A stretch of DNA of 64,000 bases from CAZRIE01 sp964600075 (GTDB taxonomy: Bacteria; Bacteroidota; Bacteroidia; Flavobacteriales; Flavobacteriaceae). Of the stretch, positions 43,728-51,813 are shown in pieces. The notes under the pieces were generated by a model. That model was not told the origin of the DNA. It made no database searches and saw nothing but the letters and a program-made list of their open reading frames with translations. Within the stretch, counting starts at the first letter, position 1. Each line of letters opens with the position of its first letter. A program made the position numbers and the translations under genes. The stretch covers positions 39,426 to 103,425 of the forward strand of contig CAZRIE010000005.1 in assembly GCA_964600075.1 (NCBI GenBank), given 5' to 3'.

Positions 43728-44951
43728 ATGATATTAGAAATGAAAGTTCCATCCCCGGGCGAATCCATCAGCGAAGTAGAGATTGCCGAATGGTTGGTAG
43801 AAGATGGTGACTATGTCGAAAAAGACCAGGCCATTGCCGAGGTCGATTCCGATAAGGCCACCTTGGAGCTGCCTGCCGAAGAAAGCGGAACGATAACCCT
43901 AAAAGCCGAGGTAGGTGATGCTGTCGAGGTAGGTGCCGTAGTCTGCTTAATCGATACTGAAGGTGTAAAGCCTGATGGGGCAAGCGAGGGAGGAGGTGCT
44001 GAAAAAGATTTGGCGAAACAAGAACAGAAAACTCCAGAGAAAGCACCCCAACCTATACAGGCCAAAGAAACCTATGCATCAGGCGTACCTTCGCCTGCCG
44101 CCAAGAAAATATTGAGTGAAAAAGAAATCGATGCGTCTTCTGTTAAGGGAAGCGGAAGAGATGGGCGCATTACCAAAGAAGATGCAGTAAATGCGGTGCC
44201 TTCGATGGGTAGCCCAACTGGAGGAAATAGGGGCGAATCGCGTTCGAAACTATCGATGCTTCGCAGAAAAGTGGCCGAACGGTTGGTTGCCGTCAAGAAC
44301 GAAACTGCCATGTTGACTACGTTCAACGAGGTAGATATGTCGCCTATTTTTGAACTTCGAAAGCAATACAAAGAAGATTTTAAGGAGAAGCATGGCGTTA
44401 GCCTGGGCTTTATGTCATTCTTCACAAAAGCTGTTGTAAAGGCTTTAAAGCAATATCCTTCGGTGAACTCTATGTTGGATGGAAAGGAAATGATTTCGTA
44501 TGATTTCTGTGACATCAGCATTGCGGTATCCGGCCCTAAAGGCTTGATGGTTCCTGTAATTAGAAATGCCGAGAATTTAACGTTCCGTGGTGTCGAAGCC
44601 GAGGTAAAACGTTTGGCGATTCGTGCTAGGGAAGGTGAGATTACTGTTGATGAAATGACCGGTGGTACATTTACCATTACCAATGGTGGTGTATTCGGGT
44701 CAATGTTGTCGACGCCGATAATCAACCCCCCTCAAAGTGCCATTCTGGGCATGCACAATATTGTTGAAAGACCTATTGTCAGGGATGGTGCCATTGCTAT
44801 TGCGCCGATTATGTATGTAGCGCTTTCGTACGACCATAGAATTATCGACGGTAAGGAATCTGTAGGTTTCTTGGTTGCGGTGAAGGAATCCCTAGAGAGT
44901 CCTGAAGAGCTGTTGATGAACGGAGATGTGAAGAAATCTTTAGAGATGTAG
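43728..44951 (+). CDS. sucB: 2-oxoglutarate dehydrogenase E2 (dihydrolipoyl succinyltransferase)
   Basis: A 407-residue core enzyme of the 2-oxoglutarate dehydrogenase complex. It has a lipoyl domain (about 1-80) with the lipoylation Lys in E-V-D-S-D-K-A-T-L-E-L, a hinge rich in A, P and K, a peripheral-subunit-binding domain (about 117-155, S-P-A-A-K-K-I-L), and a catalytic domain ending with the active-site H in S-Y-D-H-R-I-I-D-G. It follows sucA by 82 nt and ends before a terminator. Confidence 0.97.
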   Translation: MILEMKVPSPGESISEVEIAEWLVEDGDYVEKDQAIAEVDSDKATLELPAEESGTITLKAEVGDAVEVGAVVCLIDTEGVKPDGASEGGGAEKDLAKQEQKTPEKAPQPIQAKETYASGVPSPAAKKILSEKEIDASSVKGSGRDGRITKEDAVNAVPSMGSPTGGNRGESRSKLSMLRRKVAERLVAVKNETAMLTTFNEVDMSPIFELRKQYKEDFKEKHGVSLGFMSFFTKAVVKALKQYPSVNSMLDGKEMISYDFCDISIAVSGPKGLMVPVIRNAENLTFRGVEAEVKRLAIRAREGEITVDEMTGGTFTITNGGVFGSMLSTPIINPPQSAILGMHNIVERPIVRDGAIAIAPIMYVALSYDHRIIDGKESVGFLVAVKESLESPEELLMNGDVKKSLEM

Positions 44952-44970
44952 TTATCAAATACACATAAAA

Positions 44971-45003
44971 AAATAAGGCCCCGTACTAGGGGCTTTATTT
45001 TTT
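44971..45003 (+). terminator. Intrinsic terminator after sucB
   Basis: A 12-bp stem (44971-44982 with 44989-45000, one G-T pair) around a 6-nt loop contains GCCCC/GGGGC and ends in a T-rich tract (TTTATTTTTT). It lies 20 nt after the sucB stop. Confidence 0.88.
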
Positions 45004-45153
45004 CTTAAATGTTCTGGAAGTTTCTTAATTACACTCTAAAACCTTATCGGGAAGTATCCTCGATATCCGTAAAGTGGCGCCTGGTAGTTCGATTTTTTGC
45101 TTTGTAGCGTAACAGATTATTAGCGTAAAGTGAAAGAATTGAAGGGTTGAAAG

Positions 45154-45594
45154 TTACTGCTTCAGATAAACACAAGACTTGTCATAATCAATAATGGCCC
45201 TTGCCTTTTTAAGTACATCTGCCCCGATAATACCGTCCACGGGCAGTGCTTTATGTGCCGTTAGTGCCTCGTTAACATGAACCAGGTCGAAAAGGATTAT
45301 TTTAAGTTTGTTTTTCTTCCAATCGCCTATGTTGATTTTGTTCTTGGTTGAGATAAGGGTTTCCATATTGGTGCCGCCCGCTCCGGCAGCTTTAATTTTT
45401 GATTCCTTCGAGGTCAGTGCGAAGAATTCGATTTTATCAAAACCTACACAGGTATTCGACGCCCCGGTATCTAAAATAAACCTTCCGGTAACGCCATTTA
45501 TTTTGGCGGTAATCTCAAAATGGTTAGTCTCGGTGAGCACTAACGGTATTTTTGTGTACTTTTTTTTGAGTAGAAATTTATTCAGGGAAGACAT
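45154..45594 (-). CDS. Retropepsin-like aspartic protease family protein
   Basis: A 146-residue, single-domain aspartic protease of the clan AA (retropepsin-like, gag-asp type). It has the active-site D-T-G-A-S at residues 42-46, followed by a hydrophobic G-I-I-G-A-D-V-L. No signal peptide is obvious, so it may be cytoplasmic or peripherally bound. Single-domain members act as dimers; bacterial ones have been little studied. It faces the end of the 2-oxoglutarate dehydrogenase operon. Confidence 0.87.
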   Translation of the reverse strand: MSSLNKFLLKKKYTKIPLVLTETNHFEITAKINGVTGRFILDTGASNTCVGFDKIEFFALTSKESKIKAAGAGGTNMETLISTKNKINIGDWKKNKLKIILFDLVHVNEALTAHKALPVDGIIGADVLKKARAIIDYDKSCVYLKQ

Positions 45595-45770
45595 AATTGT
45601 TAATGGTATGTTTCAATGATAAGACAGGATAGCGCTTTTTTTAAGAAAAAAAATAGAACAAAGACTTTTCATTTCGCTTTCGATAGGGCTGTTAAACTCA
45701 GCTTATAGGTAATTAAGCGTCTTTTTCTATTCTCTATTTTCTTTTCCAAAGATAAAGCTATTTTTGCGGC

Positions 45771-46538
45771 ATGATACTAACGGATACCCATACCCATTTA
45801 TATAGTGAAGCTTTTGATGCAGATAGGGCCGAAGTAATAAAACGTGCCATTGATAGCGGGATCGAACGGTTTTTCATTCCGGCAATCGATTCAACCTATA
45901 CCGAGGCTATGTTTGACTTGCAAAAGGCCAATCCCGAGCATGTTTTTTTGATGATGGGGCTGCACCCTACCCATGTCAAGGAAAATTATGAAGAGGAATT
46001 ACGACATGTCGAAGAAATGTTGGCCGAGCATCAATTTTACGCCGTGGGGGAAATAGGGATCGATCTGTATTGGGACAAAACTTTTTTTAAACAGCAACAG
46101 GAAGCTTTCAGGTATCAGATACAATTAGCGAAAAAATATAAACTGCCTATCGTCATACATTGTCGGGATGCCTTTGATGAAATCTTCGAAGTGCTGGAAA
46201 GTGAAAAAGACGATGCGCTTTTTGGAATTTTCCACTGTTTTACGGGTAGTCTAGAACAGGCCAAGAAGGCAATTTCCTATAATATGAAATTGGGAATCGG
46301 AGGTGTCGTGACGTTCAAAAACGGTAAAATCGACACGTTTCTCGATCAATTTCCTTTAAAACATATTGTGCTCGAAACCGATTCACCCTACTTGGCCCCG
46401 GTGCCCTACCGCGGAAAGCGTAATGAAAGTGCATACCTTATTAAGGTATTGGAAAAGCTTTCGGGGGTTTATGGTATAGATGCCCAAGAAATTGCAGATA
46501 TTACGACGAAGAACTCCAAAGACGTTTTCGGGGTATAA
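45771..46538 (+). CDS. tatD: TatD-family metal-dependent deoxyribonuclease
   Basis: A 255-residue TIM-barrel hydrolase. It has D-T-H-T-H (H-x-H) at the N-terminus, E-I-G-I-D-L-Y in the middle, H-C-R-D-A-F, H-C-F-T-G-S and the late E-T-D-S-P-Y motif. It hydrolyses DNA ends in repair or decay. It lies 39 nt upstream of the asparaginase gene, probably in one transcript. Length is standard. Confidence 0.95.
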   Translation: MILTDTHTHLYSEAFDADRAEVIKRAIDSGIERFFIPAIDSTYTEAMFDLQKANPEHVFLMMGLHPTHVKENYEEELRHVEEMLAEHQFYAVGEIGIDLYWDKTFFKQQQEAFRYQIQLAKKYKLPIVIHCRDAFDEIFEVLESEKDDALFGIFHCFTGSLEQAKKAISYNMKLGIGGVVTFKNGKIDTFLDQFPLKHIVLETDSPYLAPVPYRGKRNESAYLIKVLEKLSGVYGIDAQEIADITTKNSKDVFGV

Positions 46539-46577
46539 GAAATGAGTTTTTAGCAATCCATAAATTTTGACTCTAGC

Positions 46578-47606
46578 TTGAAAGGTAAAACCAACATATT
46601 GCTCATTTATACTGGCGGTACAATAGGTATGGTCAAAGACTATACGAGCGGTTCATTGAAGGCATTCGACTTTAGCAACCTATTGAATAAAATTCCCGAA
46701 CTCAACCAATTGGACTGCCATATCGATTCGATTTCGTTTGCCTATCCCATCGACTCGTCGAACATGAATACCGGGCATTGGGCAGCTATAGCGAGCATAA
46801 TCGAAAACCATCACGAAACCCATGACGGTTTTGTGGTTTTGCATGGAAGTGATACCATGAGTTATACGGCTTCCGCCTTGAGCTTTATGCTTGAGAATTT
46901 AGATAAACCCGTAATATTTACAGGGTCTCAGTTACCAATCGGTGATTTGCGTACCGATGCCAAAGAGAACTTGATTACCTCAGTACAAATTGCAGCATTG
47001 CAAAAAAAAGGAGTTCCGGTAATTCAGGAAGTAGGACTCTATTTCGAGTATAAGCTCTACCGCGCCAATCGCACTACCAAAATCAATGCTGAACATTTTC
47101 AGGCTTTTGCCTCTTTGAACCATCCACCTTTGATTGAATCGGGAGTGCACCTGAAGGTCTATGAAGAATTTCTTTTTCCACATAACCGCCGAAAGAAATT
47201 CAAGGTACATACGGCCATGGATTGTAATGTGGCCATTTTGAAACTGTTTCCCGGTATCGGCTCTAGCGTAATCAATAGTATCCTAAAGATACCCGAACTC
47301 AAAGGTCTCGTGCTAGAAACTTATGGGGCCGGCAACGCCCCGACCGAAGCTTGGTTAATCGATAGTTTGCAAAAAGCGATATCGGCGGGCATACATATTA
47401 TAAATGTAACACAGTGCCCTGGTGGTAGTGTGAGCATGGGAAGATATGAAACGAGCAAACAGCTCGAAGAGCTAAAAATCATTAACGGTAAAGACATTAC
47501 GACCGAAGCGGCCATAACCAAGCTGATGTATCTTTTGGGAAGCAAAGTGTCGAAGAAATTGTTCAAAACAGTGTTCGAGACTTCGTTGCGAGGAGAAATC
47601 GATTAA
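46578..47606 (+). CDS. ansA: Type I (cytosolic) L-asparaginase
   Basis: A 342-residue AnsA-type asparaginase converting asparagine to aspartate and ammonia. The first nucleophile motif T-G-G-T-I-G is at residues 12-17 and the second Thr/Asp motif H-G-S-D-T-M is near residue 89, with T-D-A-K-E-N further on. Length matches E. coli AnsA. The start is TTG at 46578, since no ATG occurs between the upstream stop (46551) and the active-site motif. It has no signal peptide. It lies right after tatD. Confidence 0.93.
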   Translation: MKGKTNILLIYTGGTIGMVKDYTSGSLKAFDFSNLLNKIPELNQLDCHIDSISFAYPIDSSNMNTGHWAAIASIIENHHETHDGFVVLHGSDTMSYTASALSFMLENLDKPVIFTGSQLPIGDLRTDAKENLITSVQIAALQKKGVPVIQEVGLYFEYKLYRANRTTKINAEHFQAFASLNHPPLIESGVHLKVYEEFLFPHNRRKKFKVHTAMDCNVAILKLFPGIGSSVINSILKIPELKGLVLETYGAGNAPTEAWLIDSLQKAISAGIHIINVTQCPGGSVSMGRYETSKQLEELKIINGKDITTEAAITKLMYLLGSKVSKKLFKTVFETSLRGEID

Positions 47607-47719
47607 AAATAGCACCTTTAATTTCATCAACTAGTATTTTTTTTGTTATTTGCCCATCCCTTAAAAAGGTAGACCGAACTGGTCTTGGTAAAGTGATTAA
47701 ACCAAGACGAGTTTGATTT

Positions 47720-47807
47720 AGAGAGGTGGCCGAGTGGTCGAAGGCGCACGCCTGGAAAGTGTGTATACCCCAAAAGGGTATCGAGGGTTCGAATCCCTTC
47801 CTCTCTG
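47720..47807 (+). tRNA. tRNA-Ser (anticodon GGA)
   Basis: The acceptor stem AGAGAGG (47720-47726) pairs perfectly with CCTCTCT (47800-47806), discriminator G at 47807. The D-arm, anticodon stem (47747-47751/47759-47763) with loop CTGGAAA (anticodon GGA at 47754-47756), a long class II variable arm and the TTCGAAT T-loop (47788-47794) are all present. CCA is not encoded. It reads UCC/UCU codons. Confidence 0.97.
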
Positions 47808-48054
47808 CGAGAACAAAAAGATTTTCCGGTATAAATTAGTTTGCACTGGAATTATTTGTAAGTTTAGTTTCTATATGCAAAATGGAGGTTTATGCTTTAC
47901 TGGGTTCAGGTATCGACATCGATATATGACATTTGTGTTAAGATGTTATTGAGCCTTTGTTAATCACTTCTTGTCTGCAACGAAGTTTTACTTTTTTTAT
48001 TGCGTTTTTTTTTTATCTTTAACCCTAATAAATAACTAATCTAAGTTTGAAAAA

Positions 48055-48801
48055 ATGAAAAAATTATCTTCTATCCTTGCCGTGGGCGGGTTATTTGTAT
48101 TGAGCACAAATACTGTAAATGCAATGGCGACTGCCGCGACGATGTTTCAAGATGCGCCGGCCGAAGCTGAAAAAGGCTTCACCCAAGTTCTAAAAGAAAT
48201 GTTCATTCAAGGTGGTGCCGGCTTTATGGGTATTGTTCTTTTGTGTTTGATTCTTGGTCTGGCCGTGGCTATCGAAAGAATTATTTACTTGAATATGGCA
48301 ACAACGAACACGGGCAAATTAAAGCAACAAGTAGAAGACGCTTTAGCTTCCGGTGGTGTTGAAGCCGCTAAAGAAGTTTGTAGAAATACAAAGGGTCCTG
48401 TTGCTTCTATCTATTATCAAGGATTGGATAGAGCTGGTGAAAGCGTCGAGTCTGCTGAAAAGGCGGTTGTTGCTTATGGAGGTGTACAAATGGGCCAATT
48501 AGAGAAGAATGTATCGTGGTTATCGCTATTTATCGCTATTGCACCGATGCTTGGGTTCATGGGTACGGTAATCGGTATGATTCAGGCCTTCCAAAAAATT
48601 AGTGCTGTAGGTAACTTGAGTGCCTCGCTTATTGCAGGCGATATTCAGGTAGCGTTATTAACGACGGTATTCGGTCTTATTACGGCTATTATTCTTCAGA
48701 TCTTTTATAACTATATTATCGCTAAAATCGATAGTATCGTAAACGATATGGAAGACTCTTCTATCGTTTTGATAGATATGTTGGTAGATCACAAAAAATA
48801 A
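48055..48801 (+). CDS. exbB: MotA/TolQ/ExbB proton-channel family protein
   Basis: A 248-residue inner-membrane protein of the ExbB/TolQ family that uses the proton gradient to drive TonB- or Tol-like work. It has an N-terminal signal-like stretch (about 1-25), a first transmembrane segment (about 56-76), then a cytoplasmic loop and two more helices including the pore region with A-P-M-L-G-F-M-G-T-V. It begins a four-gene cluster (ExbB, 4-TM protein, ExbD, ExbD) likely serving the TonB-dependent transporters or gliding/secretion machinery. Confidence 0.9.
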   Translation: MKKLSSILAVGGLFVLSTNTVNAMATAATMFQDAPAEAEKGFTQVLKEMFIQGGAGFMGIVLLCLILGLAVAIERIIYLNMATTNTGKLKQQVEDALASGGVEAAKEVCRNTKGPVASIYYQGLDRAGESVESAEKAVVAYGGVQMGQLEKNVSWLSLFIAIAPMLGFMGTVIGMIQAFQKISAVGNLSASLIAGDIQVALLTTVFGLITAIILQIFYNYIIAKIDSIVNDMEDSSIVLIDMLVDHKK

Positions 48802-48828
48802 GTCGTATCATCCTTAATAACTAAAATT

Positions 48829-49269
48829 ATGCACAAAATTGTAAAAATTGCACTAGTAGTTGTTGGTTTGATCGGGGCGGCACTGTGGTTCTTTCTTCCC
48901 GAATCCGAGATGCCTCCGGGGGAAGCAGCTAACGATGGGGCATTGAACGCTATGTTCTGGATTACCTATCTCTTACTGGGTATAGCAATTGTCTTTAGCC
49001 TTGTTTTTGCACTGAAGAACCTATTTTCCAGCCCTGCAAGTTTAAAAAAGAGCCTTTTCGTAATTGTAGGCTTTCTTGTAGTAGTCGGTATAGGTTTTGT
49101 TTTGGCCAGTGGAACCGATGTAAGTATCGAAGAAATGGCAGATCGAGGTATAGAAACTTCAGAAACGACCATTCGGAGAATTGGAGCGGGTATCAATGTA
49201 TTTTTCATACTGACCATAATAGCTGTTGGAGCTATGTTGATGGGCGGTGTCAGAAAGATGAGTAAATAA
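48829..49269 (+). CDS. Four-helix membrane protein of the ExbB/ExbD cluster
   Basis: A 146-residue protein with about four hydrophobic segments (near residues 3-23, 41-65, 75-95 and 120-142) and short polar loops. It is placed between exbB and exbD with 27 and 16-nt gaps, so it is in the same transcript. I recognise it as a conserved companion of these clusters in Bacteroidota but cannot name a domain or function. It may be a stator accessory subunit. Confidence 0.75.
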   Translation: MHKIVKIALVVVGLIGAALWFFLPESEMPPGEAANDGALNAMFWITYLLLGIAIVFSLVFALKNLFSSPASLKKSLFVIVGFLVVVGIGFVLASGTDVSIEEMADRGIETSETTIRRIGAGINVFFILTIIAVGAMLMGGVRKMSK

Positions 49270-49285
49270 ATTTAAAAGCAAAATT

Positions 49286-49912
49286 ATGTCTAGAAGAGGA
49301 GGACCAGCAGAGGTTAACGCCGGATCAATGGCAGATATCGCATTCTTACTGCTCATATTTTTCTTGGTGACAACGACTATTGAAACCGACGCAGGTTTGG
49401 ATCGTATGTTGCCCCCGATGGAGCCGCCGACCGAGGATCCACCGGTAATTAAGGAAAAGAATATTTTTACGGTGAACATTAACCGCAACGGTCAACTATT
49501 GGTCGAAGACGAGCTTACCGACATAAAAGCGCTACGCGTAAAAGCTATGGCTTTTTTGGATAACGGTGGGGCGGTATCCGACTCTCCAGAGTACTGTAGC
49601 TATTGCCAAGGAAAGCGAGCGAAGGAATCCTCTGATAATCCGGCTAAAGCTATTATCTCTTTAAAGAACGACAGGGAAACCAAGTATAGTACTTATATTA
49701 CGGTACAGAATGAACTAGTTGGTGCTTATAATGATCTCAGGAATCGCGAAGCACAGCGTCTTTTCAAAAGAGATTTTACCGATATGGAAGCTGAATATCT
49801 GAATCCTGAGACGGAATCAAGTAGAAAGGATGACCTTAAGGAAAAAGTAAAGAGGATACAAAACTTGTTTCCACAGAAGCTTTCCGAAGCGGAAACCGGA
49901 ACGAGTAATTAA
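49286..49912 (+). CDS. exbD: ExbD/TolR-family biopolymer transport protein (long form)
   Basis: A 208-residue single-pass inner-membrane protein. The N-terminal helix (A-D-I-A-F-L-L-L-I-F-F-L-V-T-T) contains the essential Asp of the ExbD family and is followed by a periplasmic domain. It is longer than typical ExbD and has an insert with a C-S-Y-C motif (near nt 49596-49607). It should form the proton-using stator with ExbB and a second ExbD-like protein encoded downstream. Confidence 0.9.
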   Translation: MSRRGGPAEVNAGSMADIAFLLLIFFLVTTTIETDAGLDRMLPPMEPPTEDPPVIKEKNIFTVNINRNGQLLVEDELTDIKALRVKAMAFLDNGGAVSDSPEYCSYCQGKRAKESSDNPAKAIISLKNDRETKYSTYITVQNELVGAYNDLRNREAQRLFKRDFTDMEAEYLNPETESSRKDDLKEKVKRIQNLFPQKLSEAETGTSN

Positions 49913-49933
49913 TAACAGCTTAAACAAGAATAT

Positions 49934-50416
49934 ATGTCAAAGTTTGCAAAGAAAAAAGGTTCTGGGCTGCCAGCTGTTAATACTGCCTCGCTTCCGGATA
50001 TTGTATTTATGCTGTTGTTCTTTTTTATGACGGTTACGGTGATGAAAGACAGTACGCTCAAGGTCGAGAATCAACTTCCGAACGCTAGTGAGACCAAAAA
50101 ATTGGAGAAAAAGGATAGGGTAATCTATATTTTTGTCGGAGCGCCTACCTCGCAATACGCTAAACAGTTCGGTAAAGAACCGAAGATTCAATTGAACGAT
50201 AAGTTTGCCGATCCTTCATCTGTTGGAGATTATATTTTACAAGAAAGGGCTAAAAAAGCCCAAGAGTTGCAAAATGTATTGACCACTGCTCTGAAAGTAG
50301 ATAAGAATGCGAATATGGGTCTGATTTCAGATATTAAACTTGAGTTGAGAAAGGTAAATGCCCTTAAGGTAAACTATACCACCTATGATGGCGATGCATT
50401 TAATAATTTGCAGTAG
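49934..50416 (+). CDS. ExbD/TolR-family biopolymer transport protein (second copy)
   Basis: A 160-residue ExbD-like protein with the Asp-containing helix (L-P-D-I-V-F-M-L-L-F-F-F-M-T-V) at residues about 22-36 and a periplasmic domain. It starts 21 nt after the first ExbD and ends before a strong terminator. Two different ExbD copies with one ExbB are common in Bacteroidota. Confidence 0.9.
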   Translation: MSKFAKKKGSGLPAVNTASLPDIVFMLLFFFMTVTVMKDSTLKVENQLPNASETKKLEKKDRVIYIFVGAPTSQYAKQFGKEPKIQLNDKFADPSSVGDYILQERAKKAQELQNVLTTALKVDKNANMGLISDIKLELRKVNALKVNYTTYDGDAFNNLQ

Positions 50417-50441
50417 CACCTTTTAAAATATTCCAAAATCT

Positions 50442-50480
50442 AAAGCGCTTCGAACAATTTGTTTGAAGCGCTTTTTTATT
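50442..50480 (+). terminator. Intrinsic terminator after exbD
   Basis: A 10-bp stem (50442-50451 with 50465-50474) containing AAAGCGCTTC/GAAGCGCTTT, a 13-nt loop and TTTTTT then ATTT. It closes the exbB-exbD transcript. Confidence 0.9.
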
Positions 50481-50491
50481 TGTTTACTTTT

Positions 50492-51187
50492 ATGATTATG
50501 ATTCGTATGCTGACCGGAGTGTTTTTTATGTTATCCATTTGGGTGTTGAACGCTCAAGTCTACGGAGATTCGACCTTACAGGATACTAAATACCTAGAGG
50601 ATCAGTTCTACGTTGGTATAACCTATAATGTTTTATTGAACATGCCCGATAAAATTAGCCAGCGTAACCTCTCGTATGGAATTCAGGCCGGCTTTATTAG
50701 GGACATTCCTCTAAATGAAAATCGAACGAGGGCCTTGGGTATTGGTCTAGGCTATGGAGTTTATTCCTATTATTCCAATTTGCTTGTAACCGAGACTACA
50801 GACGATTTTGTATATAGCGTTTTGGAAAATGACGACGATTTCATACGAAACAAGATAGAAACCCATATGATTGAAATGCCCTTAGAGTTTCGTTGGCGAA
50901 ATTCGAATGCCGTTTCATATAAATTTTGGCGTATTTATACGGGATTGAAATTAGGGTACGTCGTGGGGGCACGCTCGAAATTTGTGTCTGCTGAAGAAAA
51001 AATATCCTTCTATAATACCGATATCCGTCAGTTTCAATATGGATTAACTTTCAACTTCGGCTATAATACATTTAATCTGCATGCGTATTATGCCCTGAAC
51101 AATTTGTTCAATGATGGGGTATCTCTCAACGGAAGCGATATCAACATGAAACCTTTAAGAATCGGGCTTATTTTCTACATTTTATAA
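50492..51187 (+). CDS. Outer-membrane beta-barrel protein (PorT-like)
   Basis: A barrel protein of about 231 residues with a signal peptide (M-L-S-I-W-V-L-N-A-Q, cleavage near N-A-Q). Repeated amphipathic strands end in I-G-L-I-F-Y-I-L. I choose ATG 50492 (or 50498) because the open frame's first ATG at 50459 lies inside the terminator loop. It resembles PorT/outer-membrane-barrel families in Bacteroidota; PorT itself is a type IX secretion factor, but identity here is not certain. Confidence 0.82.
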   Translation: MIMIRMLTGVFFMLSIWVLNAQVYGDSTLQDTKYLEDQFYVGITYNVLLNMPDKISQRNLSYGIQAGFIRDIPLNENRTRALGIGLGYGVYSYYSNLLVTETTDDFVYSVLENDDDFIRNKIETHMIEMPLEFRWRNSNAVSYKFWRIYTGLKLGYVVGARSKFVSAEEKISFYNTDIRQFQYGLTFNFGYNTFNLHAYYALNNLFNDGVSLNGSDINMKPLRIGLIFYIL

Positions 51188-51207
51188 CCGCTCGGATATT
51201 TTCGTTC

Positions 51208-51813
51208 TTAGAGCCAGAATCTAATAGTAAGCAATTGTGAAATCAATCCGATAAGGAAACCGATCAATACTTCGGGCTTGGAGTGCGCTTTTAGATAAAG
51301 CCTAGATGTTGTTACAAGGCCGGTGGCCAAGGTCAAGAGGCTTATGGCCAAAGTGATGTTGATTTCAAAATGTATACTGAGGCAGACCAAGAACATAAAG
51401 AGACTCCCCATGCCCATAAGGTGCATACTGACTTTTAACTTAAAAAAAAGGAGCATTAGAGCTGTCATAGCCCCCGCAATCAGGCCTAGAAAATAGAAGT
51501 GGAGTTCTAGAATGTAATTGTTGGGTATTACCTTATAAATAATCAACAAAAGCAAAAGAATATGGACATACAACGGATACCTCCGTTCTTTAACCGTGGG
51601 CATAAAAACAGTGTTCACAACCCCCAGATTTTTTAAAATAAGATATGTTATTATGGGGATAATGACCGTGAGGATAAAAATGGGTAGAATATTACCGCTC
51701 TGAAGCTCTAGAGGACTGTACTTTGGAGTCACAATAAAATAAGCCAATGTGCCGGCCATGGGAATGAACAGGGGGTGAAAAATATAGGAAATTACTGTTA
51801 GGAAAGTCCTCAT
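51208..51813 (-). CDS. PAP2-like membrane protein (degenerate phosphatase motifs)
   Basis: A 201-residue protein with about six transmembrane helices, related to membrane PAP2 phosphatases seen in Bacteroidota. The third PAP2 motif appears as S-R-L-Y-L-K-A-H-S-K-P-E, with Glu in place of the usual Asp. The first two motifs are only loosely recognisable (V-K-E-R-R-Y-P and S-M-H-L-M-G-M-G-S). Its ATG overlaps the rpoN stop (T-G-A-T-G at 51811-51815), so translation is coupled to sigma-54. Confidence 0.78.
   Translation of the reverse strand: MRTFLTVISYIFHPLFIPMAGTLAYFIVTPKYSPLELQSGNILPIFILTVIIPIITYLILKNLGVVNTVFMPTVKERRYPLYVHILLLLLIIYKVIPNNYILELHFYFLGLIAGAMTALMLLFFKLKVSMHLMGMGSLFMFLVCLSIHFEINITLAISLLTLATGLVTTSRLYLKAHSKPEVLIGFLIGLISQLLTIRFWL

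Noticed and set aside
47720..47807. tRNA-Ser as an integration site for a mobile island
   Set aside because: No integrase, no direct repeat of the tRNA 3' end and housekeeping genes on both sides.
47734..47952. 72-residue open frame on the plus strand
   Set aside because: It overlaps the tRNA-Ser gene and has no coding-like sequence after it.
50459..50491. Upstream ATG for the PorT-like barrel gene
   Set aside because: It is inside the loop of the exbD terminator and would add 11 residues before a proper signal peptide.
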